Origin: an uncultured Burkholderiales bacterium
GTDB lineage: Bacteria > Pseudomonadota > Gammaproteobacteria > Burkholderiales > Burkholderiaceae_C
DNA: 64,000 nucleotides
Direction: 5' to 3'
Assembly: GCA_903871545.1 (NCBI GenBank)
Contig: CAIQHG010000034.1
Location: 1 to 64,000, forward strand
Below are positions 18,271 to 29,020 of this stretch, piece after piece. How positions within the stretch are numbered: the stretch's first letter is position 1; each line of letters begins with the position of its first letter. The position numbers and the translations under genes were made by a program. The notes under the pieces are model-generated. The model ran no database searches. It worked only from the letters and a program-made list of their open reading frames with translations, and was not told the DNA's origin.

Positions 18271-18906
18271 TTAAATTGTCCCTTTATCAATTTTGTTTAA
18301 TATCCCGTCCGCCAAGCTCATATCCAAGAAATCGAGCCTATCTTGACCCCAAAAAATCTCGCCTCTCAACACATAACTAGGAGATCCGAATACACCCAGC
18401 TCGATAGCTTCATTGGTATTTTGATCGTACTCCTCTTGAACCCATTCATGACAGGTAAGTTCTTTAATATTATCATGCACTCCTAGCTTTAGCAAAAGGG
18501 TCCCAAGTTGTTGGGGATCGGCAATATTTTGTTCCTCCGCCCACACACTAGTGAGTATTGTCTCGAGCAGTTGCATTGCTACATTTGGCCCCTCTTTGGC
18601 TTGAATAGCAATAATTAATTTAGCCGCCAGGTCTGCGTCAACGGGAAAAAACTTTGGCTTTATGTTCAACGGTATTTTTAGATGTTGGCTGAACCGTTTC
18701 AACTCCAAAAGACGGTAGGCCTGCCTTTGCGCCGATCTTTGTCCAACGGGTAAACCCCCGGTCGCTGGGAAGATTTTTCCACCCAAGTCCACAGGAACCA
18801 AGCGAACTTGTGCGCCCCTATCATTTAGAATCCGAGAAAAGCGCCTGTGTCCTAAATAAGTCCAGGGGCTTGCCGGGGCAAGGTAATAGTCGATAGTTAC
18901 AGACAT
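18271..18906 (-). CDS. 2-hydroxychromene-2-carboxylate isomerase (DsbA-like fold)
   Basis: A 211-residue member of the HCCA isomerase / kappa-class GST family. It starts IDYYLAPASPWTYLGHRRF, where the serine of SPW (Ser13) takes the place of the DsbA catalytic cysteine, and ends with GSPSYVLRGEIFWGQDRLDFL, the standard signature. In naphthalene pathways the enzyme uses glutathione to isomerise HCCA; no other naphthalene genes are visible, so the substrate here is open. It is the first gene of a unit with the dienelactone hydrolase and is divergent from the SDR gene 188 nt away. Confidence 0.88.
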   Translation of the reverse strand: MSVTIDYYLAPASPWTYLGHRRFSRILNDRGAQVRLVPVDLGGKIFPATGGLPVGQRSAQRQAYRLLELKRFSQHLKIPLNIKPKFFPVDADLAAKLIIAIQAKEGPNVAMQLLETILTSVWAEEQNIADPQQLGTLLLKLGVHDNIKELTCHEWVQEEYDQNTNEAIELGVFGSPSYVLRGEIFWGQDRLDFLDMSLADGILNKIDKGTI

Positions 18907-19094
18907 GTTTTTTTATGTATTCACCAGGTTTTTAAAGTTGCTTTTCAAAAATTAACTTAGTTAAAAAAGTGATTCCACTTAATCTTATATGAATACGGGG
19001 CTAAACTCAAATTGAAAGTTAACAACAAATTCTCCCACCCTCCTTTTTTTGACGCCCATCTCATTTAACACCCCTATTGCTCACTGTATAACCT

Positions 19095-19859
19095 ATGAAT
19101 CCAAAGAAAAACTTTAAAAAAGTCGTATTAATAACAGGTGCAAGCCGTGGAATAGGAGCCGCAACAGCTAAGCTTTGCGCAAAAGCGGGTTGGGATATTG
19201 TTGTCAATTACACCCAAAACCAAGAAGCTGCTAACAGTTTATGTGCAGAACTCAAAGATTTGGGAGCCGCGACTCTTTGCGTGCAAGCCGATGTCGGAGA
19301 TGAGTCCCAAATTCTCAAAATGTTTTCGCAAATCGATTCACACTTTGGAGCATTACACGGCTTGGTTAATAACGCTGGCATCGTTGACATGACCAGCCAC
19401 GTAGTTGACATGAGTTGGAGTCGCTTAGAGCGAATGATGCGCATTAACATTTTAGGGTCCATTGTTTGCGCAAGGGAGGCCATCAAACGAATGAGCACCG
19501 ATCACAAAGGCTCGGGGGGGAGTATCGTAAACCTCTCAAGCGTTGCAGCACGAGTCGGCGCACCCAGCCAATACGTTGATTACGCCGCCAGTAAAGGCGC
19601 CATTGACTCCTTTACTTTCGGTCTTGCAAAAGAGCTTGCAACTCAAGGTATCAGAGTCAACGCGGTGAGGCCAGGCATTATTGATACAGATATTCATGCA
19701 AGCGGTGGACTCCCTAATAGAGCTAAAGACTTGGCTCCAATGGTCCCTATGCAGCGCGCAGGAACAGCCCAGGAAGTCGGTGAGGCCATTTTATGGTTGC
19801 TCAGTGATGAGTCCTCTTACACCACCGCTAGTGTGCTTGATGTGACCGGCGGTCGGTGA
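19095..19859 (+). CDS. Short-chain dehydrogenase/reductase
   Basis: A 254-residue classical SDR, probably NAD(P)-dependent. The Rossmann motif TGASRGIG (14-21), NNAG (92-95) and active-site SS...YAASK (Ser148/149, Tyr163, Lys167) are all present, as is [10 protein letters not shown]. Substrate unknown. No ribosome binding site is visible before the ATG, and TATAAC lies only 2 nt upstream with TTTAAC 17 nt further, so the message could be leaderless. It heads a plus-strand series with mmsA and a GMC oxidoreductase. Confidence 0.88.
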   Translation: MNPKKNFKKVVLITGASRGIGAATAKLCAKAGWDIVVNYTQNQEAANSLCAELKDLGAATLCVQADVGDESQILKMFSQIDSHFGALHGLVNNAGIVDMTSHVVDMSWSRLERMMRINILGSIVCAREAIKRMSTDHKGSGGSIVNLSSVAARVGAPSQYVDYAASKGAIDSFTFGLAKELATQGIRVNAVRPGIIDTDIHASGGLPNRAKDLAPMVPMQRAGTAQEVGEAILWLLSDESSYTTASVLDVTGGR

Positions 19860-19890
19860 ATCTTTAATAAACTATCTTAAATCTTTAACA

Positions 19891-21399
19891 ATGTCTAACC
19901 TTATCTCCCACCATATCAACGCCCTGCCATTTGTTGGCAAAGGCCCTAGAGAACAAGATATTTTTAATCCCGCAACTGGCAAAGTAGCTGCCAAAGTAAA
20001 ACTAGCAAGCAGGGAAGATGTTGCCGTCGCGGTTGAGGCGGCGCAAGCTGCTTTTCCAAAATGGGCTGATTTGCCGCCACTTAGGCGTGCAAGGATCATG
20101 TTTAAGTTTTTAGAGCTTTTGAATAGTCGTCGTGATGAATTAGCTCACTTAATTACGGCCGAACACGGCAAAGTTTTTACGGACGCGCAAGGGGAAGTAA
20201 CAAGGGGCATTGAGATTGTGGAGTTTGCCTGCGGCATACCGCAGCTTTTAAAAACAGACTTTACCGATCAAGTTTCAACTGGCATAGACAACTGGGTTCT
20301 TCGCCAACCACTCGGTGTAGTTGCCGGCATCACGCCCTTTAACTTTCCTGTCATGGTGCCAATGTGGATGTTTCCCGTTGCCCTTGCATGTGGTAACACG
20401 TTCATCTTAAAGCCGAGTCCAACCGATCCGTCCCCCTCTATTTTCATGGCTGAGTTGCTTTATCAAGCCGGCTTACCTAAGGGGGTTTTCAACGTCCTCC
20501 AAGGTGACAAAGAGTGCGTGGATGCTTTAATTGATCATCCAGACGTCAAGGCGGTTAGTTTTGTGGGCTCTACTCCGATTGCCAATTATATTTACGAGTC
20601 AGGGGCCAGAAATGGCAAACGGGTGCAGGCCCTAGGAGGCGCCAAAAATCATATGGTCATCATGCCTGATGCTGACTTAGAGCAAGCTGTTGATGCGTTA
20701 ATAGGCGCAGCCTACGGCTCAGCAGGCGAGCGTTGCATGGCCATTAGTGTGGCTGTCTTGGTGGGTGATGTAGCCGAGAAAATTATGCCCAAACTAGTTG
20801 AACGCGCAAAAACGCTAAAGATAGTTAACGGTATTAATTTAGAAGCAGAAATGGGTCCAATTGTGACCCGAACCGCTAAGGAAAAAATTGTAGGCTACAT
20901 CAACAAAGGTGTATCCGAAGGAGCTCAGCTCTTGGTTGACGGTAGAAACTTTAATGCCGCCTCAACTGGTCAGGGGTGTGAGAACGGGTTTTGGTTAGGC
21001 GGCACTTTGTTTGACCACGTTACCCCGAGTATGACAATTTACAAGGAAGAGATATTTGGTCCCGTGTTGTCTTGCGTTCGGGTTAATGATTTCGCCGCCG
21101 CTGTAGATCTCATCAATGCGCACGAATTTGGTAACGGCGTTTCGTGCTTCACTAGAGACGGACACGTTGCTCGAGAATTTGGAAGACGCATCCAAGTCGG
21201 AATGGTGGGCATCAATGTGCCAATTCCAGTACCCATGGCCTGGCATGGATTTGGAGGTTGGAAGCGCAGTCTTTTCGGAGACATGCACGCCTACGGCGAG
21301 GAAGGTGTGCGGTTTTATACAAAACAAAAAAGCATCATGCAACGTTGGCCCGAAAGCACGCCAAAGGGTGCTGAGTTTGCAATGCCAACAAGCAAATGA
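19891..21399 (+). CDS. mmsA: Methylmalonate-semialdehyde dehydrogenase (CoA-acylating)
   Basis: A 502-residue aldehyde dehydrogenase that converts methylmalonate or malonate semialdehyde plus CoA and NAD to propionyl- or acetyl-CoA in valine and inositol breakdown. The MmsA-specific features are clear: [33 protein letters not shown] and the catalytic cysteine in AGERCMA (Cys282). The residue after the catalytic cysteine and the lack of the usual active-site glutamate match the CoA-dependent subfamily. It is 31 nt downstream of the SDR gene. A palindrome (GGGGGATCGATTCCC) follows the stop but has no T-run. Confidence 0.93.
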   Translation: MSNLISHHINALPFVGKGPREQDIFNPATGKVAAKVKLASREDVAVAVEAAQAAFPKWADLPPLRRARIMFKFLELLNSRRDELAHLITAEHGKVFTDAQGEVTRGIEIVEFACGIPQLLKTDFTDQVSTGIDNWVLRQPLGVVAGITPFNFPVMVPMWMFPVALACGNTFILKPSPTDPSPSIFMAELLYQAGLPKGVFNVLQGDKECVDALIDHPDVKAVSFVGSTPIANYIYESGARNGKRVQALGGAKNHMVIMPDADLEQAVDALIGAAYGSAGERCMAISVAVLVGDVAEKIMPKLVERAKTLKIVNGINLEAEMGPIVTRTAKEKIVGYINKGVSEGAQLLVDGRNFNAASTGQGCENGFWLGGTLFDHVTPSMTIYKEEIFGPVLSCVRVNDFAAAVDLINAHEFGNGVSCFTRDGHVAREFGRRIQVGMVGINVPIPVPMAWHGFGGWKRSLFGDMHAYGEEGVRFYTKQKSIMQRWPESTPKGAEFAMPTSK

Positions 21400-21451
21400 A
21401 GGGGGATCGATTCCCTTTAAATATTTGTAAATATTTAGAATCTTTATTATT

Positions 21452-23182
21452 TTGAACTCTCCTGTATTCGATTTCATCATCGTTGGGGCTGGTACTGCTG
21501 GGTGCTTGCTTGCCAACAGGTTAAGCGCTGACCCAAGTGTTAGCGTGTTGTTGCTGGAAGCAGGCCCTAAAGATAACTACCACTGGATTCACATTCCTGT
21601 GGGCTATCTATACTGCATCGGAAACCCTAGGACAGATTGGATGTACTCCACTCAGCCCTGCGCCGGACTTAACGACCGAACGCTTAAGTACCCCAGGGGC
21701 AGAGTCATGGGGGGTTGCTCAAGTATCAATGGCATGATTTACATGCGTGGACAGTCTAGGGACTATGACCAATGGGCTAGGCAAGTAAATGATGAGGGTT
21801 GGAACTGGAACAATAGCGTTCCCTTCTTTAAATTTCACGAACAACACCACCTCAACAGCACACCCCTACACTCCGGCGTTGATCAACAATTAAGTAAAAG
21901 AATTGACCCCTTAAATGCATCATCTTTTTACAAGCAAAGGCTAATGGATACTCACGCTGGAGGCGAGTGGCACGTACAGCAGCAGCGCTTGAGGTGGGAT
22001 ATCCTAGACGCATTTGCACTGGCAGCCCAGCAAACAAATATACCTCACTCGGAAGACTTTAATAAAGGCAACAATGAAGGTGTCGGCTACTTTGAGGTAA
22101 ACCAAAATAAGGGCTGGCGCTTAAATACCTCAAAAGCCTTTTTATCTCCCGAAGTTTTAAAAAGACCAAACCTAACAATTTGGACTAACGCGCAGGTCTC
22201 TCGCGTCTTGCTGAGCGAACAATCTACTACTTTTGGGCACCAATCATCGGGGGTAGAGGCAATCATTAAAGGAGAAAAAATTCAACTCACAGCCACCAAA
22301 GAAACAGTCCTTTGCTGCGGTAGTGTTGGAACTCCTCAAATTTTAGAGTTATCCGGTATTGGCAATCCAGCCCACCTGAAAAATGCTGGGATCCAGCCTA
22401 TAGTCCATTTGAAAGGGGTTGGTGAGAATTTACAAGACCATTTACAAATCAGAGCTATTTTCAAAGTAGAAAATGCAAAAACTCTCAACACACTTGCCAA
22501 TAGTTGGTGGGGAAAGATAAAGATAGGTGTTGAATACGCTTTGACCCGAAGCGGCCCTATGAGCATGGCCCCTTCTCAACTAGGGGTATTTGCTAAAAGT
22601 AACCCTGGGCTAGAGTGGCCCAATTTGCAATACCATGTGCAGCCATTAAGCCTTGATGCATTTGGCGAGCCGCTGCACGATTTCCCAGCTATTACTGCAA
22701 GTGTTTGCAATTTAAATCCGACAAGTCGTGGCTCAATACACATACAAAGTCCGGACTTCTCAGTCTCACCCAACATTCAACCTAATTATTTAAGCACCAA
22801 AGAAGATTTGGAGATCGCAGCTGATTCGCTAAGGTTAACTCGTCAGATTGTTTCACAGCCCGCAATGGCTGGTTATAAACCAAGCGAATACAAGCCTGGC
22901 AGTCAATTCCAATCTGATTCGGATCTTGCTCGTTTGGCTGGTGATATAGGGACCACTATTTTTCATCCTGTTGGCACTACAAAAATGGGGCTTACAAACG
23001 ATCCCATGGCTGTGGTCGATTCAAGACACCGTGTGCTTGACTCACGCGGCTCTTTTATTAATAAGTTGCGAATAGTTGATGCAGGTGTGATGCCGACCAT
23101 CACAAGCGGCAACACCAACAGTCCCACGCTTATGATTGCTGAGCGTGCGGCGTATTGGATCGCACAAGATCATAACGGGTAA
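21452..23182 (+). CDS. GMC family FAD-dependent oxidoreductase (choline dehydrogenase-like)
   Basis: A 576-residue flavoprotein of the glucose-methanol-choline family that oxidises an alcohol. The FAD fingerprint IIVGAGTAGCLLANRLS lies at the N-terminus, the first GMC signature GRVMGGCSSINGMIYMRGQ near residue 80, and the C-terminal VDAGVMPTITSGNTNSPT closes the FAD site. The substrate is undefined; no betaine aldehyde dehydrogenase is beside it. The only conventional start in frame is TTG at 21452 with no clear ribosome binding site; ATT codons just upstream are alternatives. A strong terminator follows. Confidence 0.9.
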   Translation: MNSPVFDFIIVGAGTAGCLLANRLSADPSVSVLLLEAGPKDNYHWIHIPVGYLYCIGNPRTDWMYSTQPCAGLNDRTLKYPRGRVMGGCSSINGMIYMRGQSRDYDQWARQVNDEGWNWNNSVPFFKFHEQHHLNSTPLHSGVDQQLSKRIDPLNASSFYKQRLMDTHAGGEWHVQQQRLRWDILDAFALAAQQTNIPHSEDFNKGNNEGVGYFEVNQNKGWRLNTSKAFLSPEVLKRPNLTIWTNAQVSRVLLSEQSTTFGHQSSGVEAIIKGEKIQLTATKETVLCCGSVGTPQILELSGIGNPAHLKNAGIQPIVHLKGVGENLQDHLQIRAIFKVENAKTLNTLANSWWGKIKIGVEYALTRSGPMSMAPSQLGVFAKSNPGLEWPNLQYHVQPLSLDAFGEPLHDFPAITASVCNLNPTSRGSIHIQSPDFSVSPNIQPNYLSTKEDLEIAADSLRLTRQIVSQPAMAGYKPSEYKPGSQFQSDSDLARLAGDIGTTIFHPVGTTKMGLTNDPMAVVDSRHRVLDSRGSFINKLRIVDAGVMPTITSGNTNSPTLMIAERAAYWIAQDHNG

Positions 23183-23335
23183 GCACCTACACCTTTTATA
23201 TCTACTGCCCTTTAAAGTCCTTAGATGCGCGGTCTTTATGAAGACTCACTTTTTTGTAAGCGCTTCTCGTTTTTCGGGGGAGGAGACAAATAAAAAAATA
23301 ACCCAGAAAATACAGTTGATTACAATACAGCCACG

Positions 23336-23374
23336 ACACCACCTAAACTTTATATGGTTTGGGTGGTGTTTTTT
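23336..23374 (+). terminator. Strong rho-independent terminator
   Basis: Arms ACACCACCTAAAC and GTTTGGGTGGTGT pair over 13 positions (one G-U) with an 8-nt loop, followed by TTTTTT. It ends the SDR-mmsA-GMC transcription unit 154 nt after the GMC stop codon, and lies 31 nt before the TauE/SafE gene. Confidence 0.85.
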
Positions 23375-23405
23375 ATGATGTATTTATTTTTACAGCTTTT
23401 CCCTC

Positions 23406-24194
23406 TTGGACTTTGCTAACTTTATTTTAATTGCCATTGCCGCAGGCCTCGCAGGTTTTGTGGACGCCGTTGTTGGCGGAGGGGGACTTATCTTGGTTCC
23501 AAGTTTTTTTGCAATCTACCCAGACTCTGCGCCTGCGAGTTTGCTTGGAAACAATAAGGCGACATCTGTGTGGGGAACTGCTTTTGCATCTTGGGCGTAC
23601 TCAAAAAAAATTCGACTGCCCATTAAAAGCCTAATCGCTGGGGCCACATTTGCCTTAGCGGGTTCTTTTACTGGAGCATGGTGTGTCACGAGAATTCCAG
23701 CTTCCATTTTTAAAGCCGCGTTACCTATCGTATTAGTGGCACTTTTAATTTACACACTTGTTAAAAAAGACTTTGGACAAGTGCACGCTCCTAAATTTGA
23801 AGCACGCGAGGAACTCTTTAGGATGGCCTTAATTGGTGGCTTTGTTGGGTTCTATGACGGTTTTTTCGGTCCCGGAGCCGGCAGCTTCTTTGTCTTTATT
23901 CTTGTCCGTTGGTTGGGTTTTGATTTTCTTCATGCCTCAGCGGGAGCTAAGATTTTAAATACAGCTAGCAATTCCGCTGCACTTTTATTATTCTCTATGG
24001 ACGGCTACATTTGGTGGCATATCGCCATTCCTTTGGCCATTGCTAATGTAGCAGGGAGTTTCTTAGGTACTAGACTGGCACTAAAAAAGGGTGCAGGATT
24101 CATTCGCTATTTCTTCATACTCGTCGTTTTCGTTTTAATTATAAAAACAAGCTACGAATTTATCTGGGGGCCTGCATTAGCTTTAATCAAGTAA
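23406..24194 (+). CDS. TauE/SafE family sulfite/organosulfonate exporter-like permease
   Basis: A 262-residue inner-membrane protein of the TSUP family with about seven to eight helices. Both halves of the internal repeat are visible: AGFVDAVVGGGGLILVPSFFA at the N-terminus and GFVGFYDGFFGPGAGSFFVF in the middle. Family members export sulfite, taurine or related anions, but the substrate cannot be assigned here. The only in-frame start is TTG at 23406, without a recognisable ribosome binding site, close behind the preceding terminator. Confidence 0.87.
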   Translation: MDFANFILIAIAAGLAGFVDAVVGGGGLILVPSFFAIYPDSAPASLLGNNKATSVWGTAFASWAYSKKIRLPIKSLIAGATFALAGSFTGAWCVTRIPASIFKAALPIVLVALLIYTLVKKDFGQVHAPKFEAREELFRMALIGGFVGFYDGFFGPGAGSFFVFILVRWLGFDFLHASAGAKILNTASNSAALLLFSMDGYIWWHIAIPLAIANVAGSFLGTRLALKKGAGFIRYFFILVVFVLIIKTSYEFIWGPALALIK

Positions 24195-24263
24195 ATCTTA
24201 TTTGCCTTGGTGTCGGCTTTTTTAAATTACCTAATTTAAATCCTTTAAAGTCATCGTCTTAAA

Positions 24264-26252
24264 TTATTGCTGAGCTGTCGTATCTTGTGAAACATCTGAC
24301 TTATGGTCTTCTTTGGGGGGCCAAGCTATTTTAGAGAGATCCCTTGCCTTTCCTATCGGCCTTGTCGCTTGTCCCTTTTGCACAGCTTCTATGTCCTCTG
24401 AGGAGGGGTATTGGCCTAGCAGTACATAATCAAAGATTCGCCTTGCGATAGGGGCCGCATTTTGCGCCCCAAATCCAGAGTTTTCAACAACCAAAGCAAT
24501 CGTCACTTTTGGATCTTCGGCAGGTGCATAGGCCATAAAAAGGGCATGATCGCGCATCCTCTCGTCTATCTTGTTGCTGTTGTATTTTTCATTTTCTCTG
24601 ACCGAATATACCTGTGCCGTGCCTGTCTTACCCGCACTCGTGTAGGCCGCTCCAATAAAGCTAGTTGCAGAAGTACCCTCTAAATTTACGCCGACCAATG
24701 CTCTTTTAATGGTATCAATATTTTCTTGTACCAAGGGCACTCGATCAATAGGTTGTTGCGCAACTGCGGTTCGCGCCTTTGTTTCAACATCTACCACTTC
24801 CCTTACTAAATGGGGGCGCATTTTCACGCCGTCATTTGCAACGATAGACAAAGCTTGGACGATCTGCAGTATCGTAAAGTTGTTGTAACCCTGCCCTATG
24901 CCTAAGGAGATCGTCTCGCCTGAGTACCATCTTTGTTGTTCAGGTTTGCGGTATGTCGCTTTCTTCCACTCCGTTGACGGAAGCACCCCCCTTGCTTCCC
25001 CCAAGATATCAATCCCAGTCAGCTGTCCAAAACCAAGGGGCTGCATTTGATCATGAATTACATTCACACCCAAATCTCTTGCCAGTGTAAAGTAATAAGT
25101 GTCACATGATTCAACAATGGATTTATACATATCCACTGTACCGTGTCCACCCTCTTTATCATCATGAAACCGGTGATTTCCAAACATAAAAAATCCAGGA
25201 TCAAATATTTGCTGAGAAGGAGTTCTCTTTCCCGTTTGGAGTGCGGCTAAAGCCATAAACGGTTTATAAGTTGACCCAGGCGGATAGGTACCCCTTAACG
25301 CCCGATTAAGCAAAGGCTTGTCTAATGACTCATTTAATGCCTGCCAATTCTCAACATCGATACCCTCGACAAACAAATTAGGATCAAACGTAGGTTTACT
25401 CACAAAGGCTAATATCTCTCCCGTTTTAGGGTCCATTGCAACCAATGCTCCACGTCGAGTCCCAAATAAATCCTCAACTAGTTTTTGCAGCTTAATATCA
25501 ATAGACAACACGACCGTATTTCCAGGGGTTGCTGGGCTGCTTCTAAGCCTTCTAACGGCTCGTCCACCTGCTGAGGTTTCCATCTCATGGACGCCAGTAA
25601 CCCCGTGCAACTGGGCCTCATAACTTTGTTCAACGCCTAGTTTGCCTATGTAATCCGTGCCCCTGTAATTGGCTTCATCCGAGTCATCTAACTTATCTTT
25701 TTCAGCTTGGTTGATGCGCCCAATATAGCCAATCACATGACTTGCAAGACTATTGAATGGGTAGGAGCGAAATAGTCTTGCTCGAATCTCTACGCCGCGG
25801 AATCGAAAACGTTGAGCTGCAAACCTTGCAACCTCTTGCTCTGATAATCGGGTGCGAATGGGTACAGAGTCAAAACTTTTGGACTCCTCCCTCATCTTTT
25901 TAAACCGCCTTCTGTCCCTGCCCTGTATATCAACAACTTCTGATAACCGGTCTATCAATTCGTCCATTGGGACTTTGACTTTTGAGGGTGTAATCTCAAG
26001 TGTGTACGCGGAATAATTGGTGGCTAACACAATCCCGTTGCGATCCATTATGACGCCTCGGTTGGGCACAATCGGTACGATGGCGGTCCTGTTGCTTTCG
26101 GCCTGTTCGTTTAAATCTTCATACCGCCAAAGTTGAAGATAAACAAGCCTTAGCGTCAAAAATAGAAAAGCGCCCAAAACAATAAAACTAACAATATAAA
26201 TGCGCTCTGTAAAGCGACGCACGTCCATCTCTACATTACGAATCAAACTCAT
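24264..26252 (-). CDS. mrdA: Penicillin-binding protein 2, elongasome transpeptidase
   Basis: A 662-residue class B PBP that crosslinks peptidoglycan in the rod-elongation complex. One N-terminal membrane helix (about 18-40) is followed by the dimerisation domain (PNRGVIMDRNGIVLA) and the transpeptidase domain with STYK (327-330), SCD and KTGTAQ. It overlaps the mreD stop by 4 nt (ATGA). In many Proteobacteria rodA, encoding its glycosyltransferase partner, comes next; here the next gene is a convergent TSUP permease and no rodA is seen. Confidence 0.95.
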   Translation of the reverse strand: MSLIRNVEMDVRRFTERIYIVSFIVLGAFLFLTLRLVYLQLWRYEDLNEQAESNRTAIVPIVPNRGVIMDRNGIVLATNYSAYTLEITPSKVKVPMDELIDRLSEVVDIQGRDRRRFKKMREESKSFDSVPIRTRLSEQEVARFAAQRFRFRGVEIRARLFRSYPFNSLASHVIGYIGRINQAEKDKLDDSDEANYRGTDYIGKLGVEQSYEAQLHGVTGVHEMETSAGGRAVRRLRSSPATPGNTVVLSIDIKLQKLVEDLFGTRRGALVAMDPKTGEILAFVSKPTFDPNLFVEGIDVENWQALNESLDKPLLNRALRGTYPPGSTYKPFMALAALQTGKRTPSQQIFDPGFFMFGNHRFHDDKEGGHGTVDMYKSIVESCDTYYFTLARDLGVNVIHDQMQPLGFGQLTGIDILGEARGVLPSTEWKKATYRKPEQQRWYSGETISLGIGQGYNNFTILQIVQALSIVANDGVKMRPHLVREVVDVETKARTAVAQQPIDRVPLVQENIDTIKRALVGVNLEGTSATSFIGAAYTSAGKTGTAQVYSVRENEKYNSNKIDERMRDHALFMAYAPAEDPKVTIALVVENSGFGAQNAAPIARRIFDYVLLGQYPSSEDIEAVQKGQATRPIGKARDLSKIAWPPKEDHKSDVSQDTTAQQ

Positions 26253-26779
26253 AATGGTCTGGTATTGTCTGGATTAGGGGATCGTTTTTGCGGCGCCAAA
26301 AGCAGCTCAGATACAACGGGCCACAAAATGGCCTGAATCACTGGTGACAAAAGTAACCCCCAGCCAGGGAATGGGCTGCCTGAGATCATCCGAATAACCA
26401 ACTCGATCATGTGCCCAACCAAGAAAATAGGAAACACTTGCAAAGACTGAGAGGACAATTTAAACCACAGAATACGGCGATGTATTAACAAGGCCAAAAA
26501 TCCTTGCGCCGTAAAAGAAAGCGCATGCTGACCTAGCATAGAAGACTGGTGTACATCGGTTAACAAGCCTAGAATAAATGCTGTCCCAATACTGACTCTT
26601 AAGGGTTGATGAATTCCCCAAAATAAAAGCACCAAAGCAATTAACTCTGGCGCCCAATTTGCGTTTCCAAATAGAGCAATGTTTTGCACCATATCTAGCA
26701 AAAGTGCTAAAAACAAAGTGGTGTAAATAAACAAAGGATTGGCAGGCAACAATAATTGTTGCCCTCTTGGCATAATCAT
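26249..26779 (-). CDS. mreD: Rod shape-determining protein MreD
   Basis: A 176-residue inner-membrane protein with about five hydrophobic helices, part of the MreBCD-RodA-PBP2 elongasome. LLLDMVQNIALFGNANWAPELIALVLLFWG and the later FILGLLTDVHQSSMLGQHALSF match the MreD family. It overlaps mreC by 4 nt (ATGA) and mrdA by 4 nt, indicating translational coupling through the operon. The ORF start is chosen because of the ATGA junction. Confidence 0.9.
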   Translation of the reverse strand: MIMPRGQQLLLPANPLFIYTTLFLALLLDMVQNIALFGNANWAPELIALVLLFWGIHQPLRVSIGTAFILGLLTDVHQSSMLGQHALSFTAQGFLALLIHRRILWFKLSSQSLQVFPIFLVGHMIELVIRMISGSPFPGWGLLLSPVIQAILWPVVSELLLAPQKRSPNPDNTRPL

Positions 26780-27693
26780 CTTTTGCCTGCCATCGAGTTA
26801 GAAGCGGGCGTCTTTTCAGGGGCAGGTTTTGCTGGTAATTGATTTAGTAGCGGATCTAAAATCATCACCATTCGAGCTCCTTGGACTTTGCCTTGGGGCG
26901 CGCATAGGATTCTTGCAAACACAGATTGCGCCTTACGCTCAACTTGCGTAACTTTTGCCACAGGGATGCCTGGTGGGTAAACTCCGTCTATTCCGCTCGT
27001 AGTTAAATCATCTCCAACTTCAATATCCGCATTTGTTGCCATGTATCTAAGCTCCAACAAAGGGGCCCCTCCTGCCTCTCCAAATGCGACACCTCTTGCG
27101 CCAGTGCGAGTATTTAAAACGGGTATAGAGTTCTCCGCATCGATTACCAGTGTAACTTCACTTACCAAAGGGTGAACAGCTGTGATTTGACCCAATATCC
27201 CAAATTCGTCCATAACAGGAGAGCTTAAACTAACGCCTTGAAGCGCTCCTTTATCTACAATCAACTTGCGCGTGTAGGGGTCAGCCGCATCGTACAAAAC
27301 CTCGGCTGCTGTGCCGTGAGTTTGTAGCCGCTCCCGTAAGCCTAAAATATTTCTTAACTGCAGATTCTCCAAAGCAAGCTGATCAACTTGTAAAGCGCGA
27401 AGAGATTGTTTTAATAATTTTTGATGTGTTTCAATCTCCTTATTCTGCGCTTCCTGTCTATCCTGGGTCATCTGTAAAAACTCACTCGACCACACAGTCG
27501 GGCGCATTGCTATCCACTGGATGGGATAAATAATAAACGAGAGCCCGGTGCGCAGAGGATATGACAAATTGAACCGGGAGTCTCCCATCATTAAGAATAA
27601 TGACAACGCACTATAAAAGACGAGCTTTGTGATAGCCGAATAGCCTTGCTTAAAAAACGGCTGTGGGGATGAATCTAGCGTACCAAAGGACAC
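26776..27693 (-). CDS. mreC: Rod shape-determining protein MreC
   Basis: A 305-residue bitopic periplasmic scaffold protein. A membrane segment at about 22-45 is followed by a coiled coil (roughly 75-115, with ESQ/L-rich heptads such as QEAQNKEIETHQKLL) and the two-lobed beta domain (VMDEFGILGQITAVHPLVSEVTL, DLTTSGIDGVYPPGIPVAKV). The start codon is GTG; no in-frame ATG exists upstream before a gap of stop-free but start-free sequence. A proline- and alanine-rich tail closes the protein. Standard order mreB-mreC-mreD. Confidence 0.92.
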   Translation of the reverse strand: MSFGTLDSSPQPFFKQGYSAITKLVFYSALSLFLMMGDSRFNLSYPLRTGLSFIIYPIQWIAMRPTVWSSEFLQMTQDRQEAQNKEIETHQKLLKQSLRALQVDQLALENLQLRNILGLRERLQTHGTAAEVLYDAADPYTRKLIVDKGALQGVSLSSPVMDEFGILGQITAVHPLVSEVTLVIDAENSIPVLNTRTGARGVAFGEAGGAPLLELRYMATNADIEVGDDLTTSGIDGVYPPGIPVAKVTQVERKAQSVFARILCAPQGKVQGARMVMILDPLLNQLPAKPAPEKTPASNSMAGKR

Positions 27694-27755
27694 AGTAGAA
27701 GCTCGCTTTAAATGCTGCTTAACGCATTAAGTAATGGATAGCAAAATGATCTTAA

Positions 27756-28850
<1,095 letters not shown>

Positions 28851-28955
28851 TTAGTTTCGGGACAAAATAGCCAGAATTGGTTAACTTGATATGGATTTTT
28901 AGCTATCCAACTCAATGAAACCTTAAAGGCGAGATAATACCCGATGCACGCAGTT

Positions 28956-28976
28956 AAATGTAAATCTTTTACATTT
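28956..28976. promoter_or_regulatory. Perfect dyad between mreB and gatC, possible operator
   Basis: AAATGTAAA and TTTACATTT flank a 3-nt centre, giving a 9-bp perfect inverted repeat. It is 45 nt before gatC and about 155 nt before mreB, overlapping a possible minus-strand -35 (TTTACA) with TATTAT 19 nt away. It could bind a dimeric regulator or form a short hairpin. No known regulator is assigned. Confidence 0.4.
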
Positions 28977-29020
28977 TCCCTCCAAGATTATCCCCCTTTA
29001 TACAGCCTTTAAACAAAATT

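Noticed and set aside
21398-21418. Palindrome after mmsA as a terminator
   Set aside because: Stem has two wobble pairs and no following T-run, and the GMC gene follows closely on the same strand.
20995-21516. 173-codon ORF antisense to the mmsA-GMC junction
   Set aside because: Shadow of mmsA coding; no family features or initiation signals.
24195-24263. TTTAAAT/ATTTAAA repeat between TSUP and mrdA stops as a terminator
   Set aside because: Only A-T pairs, so the hairpin would be too weak.
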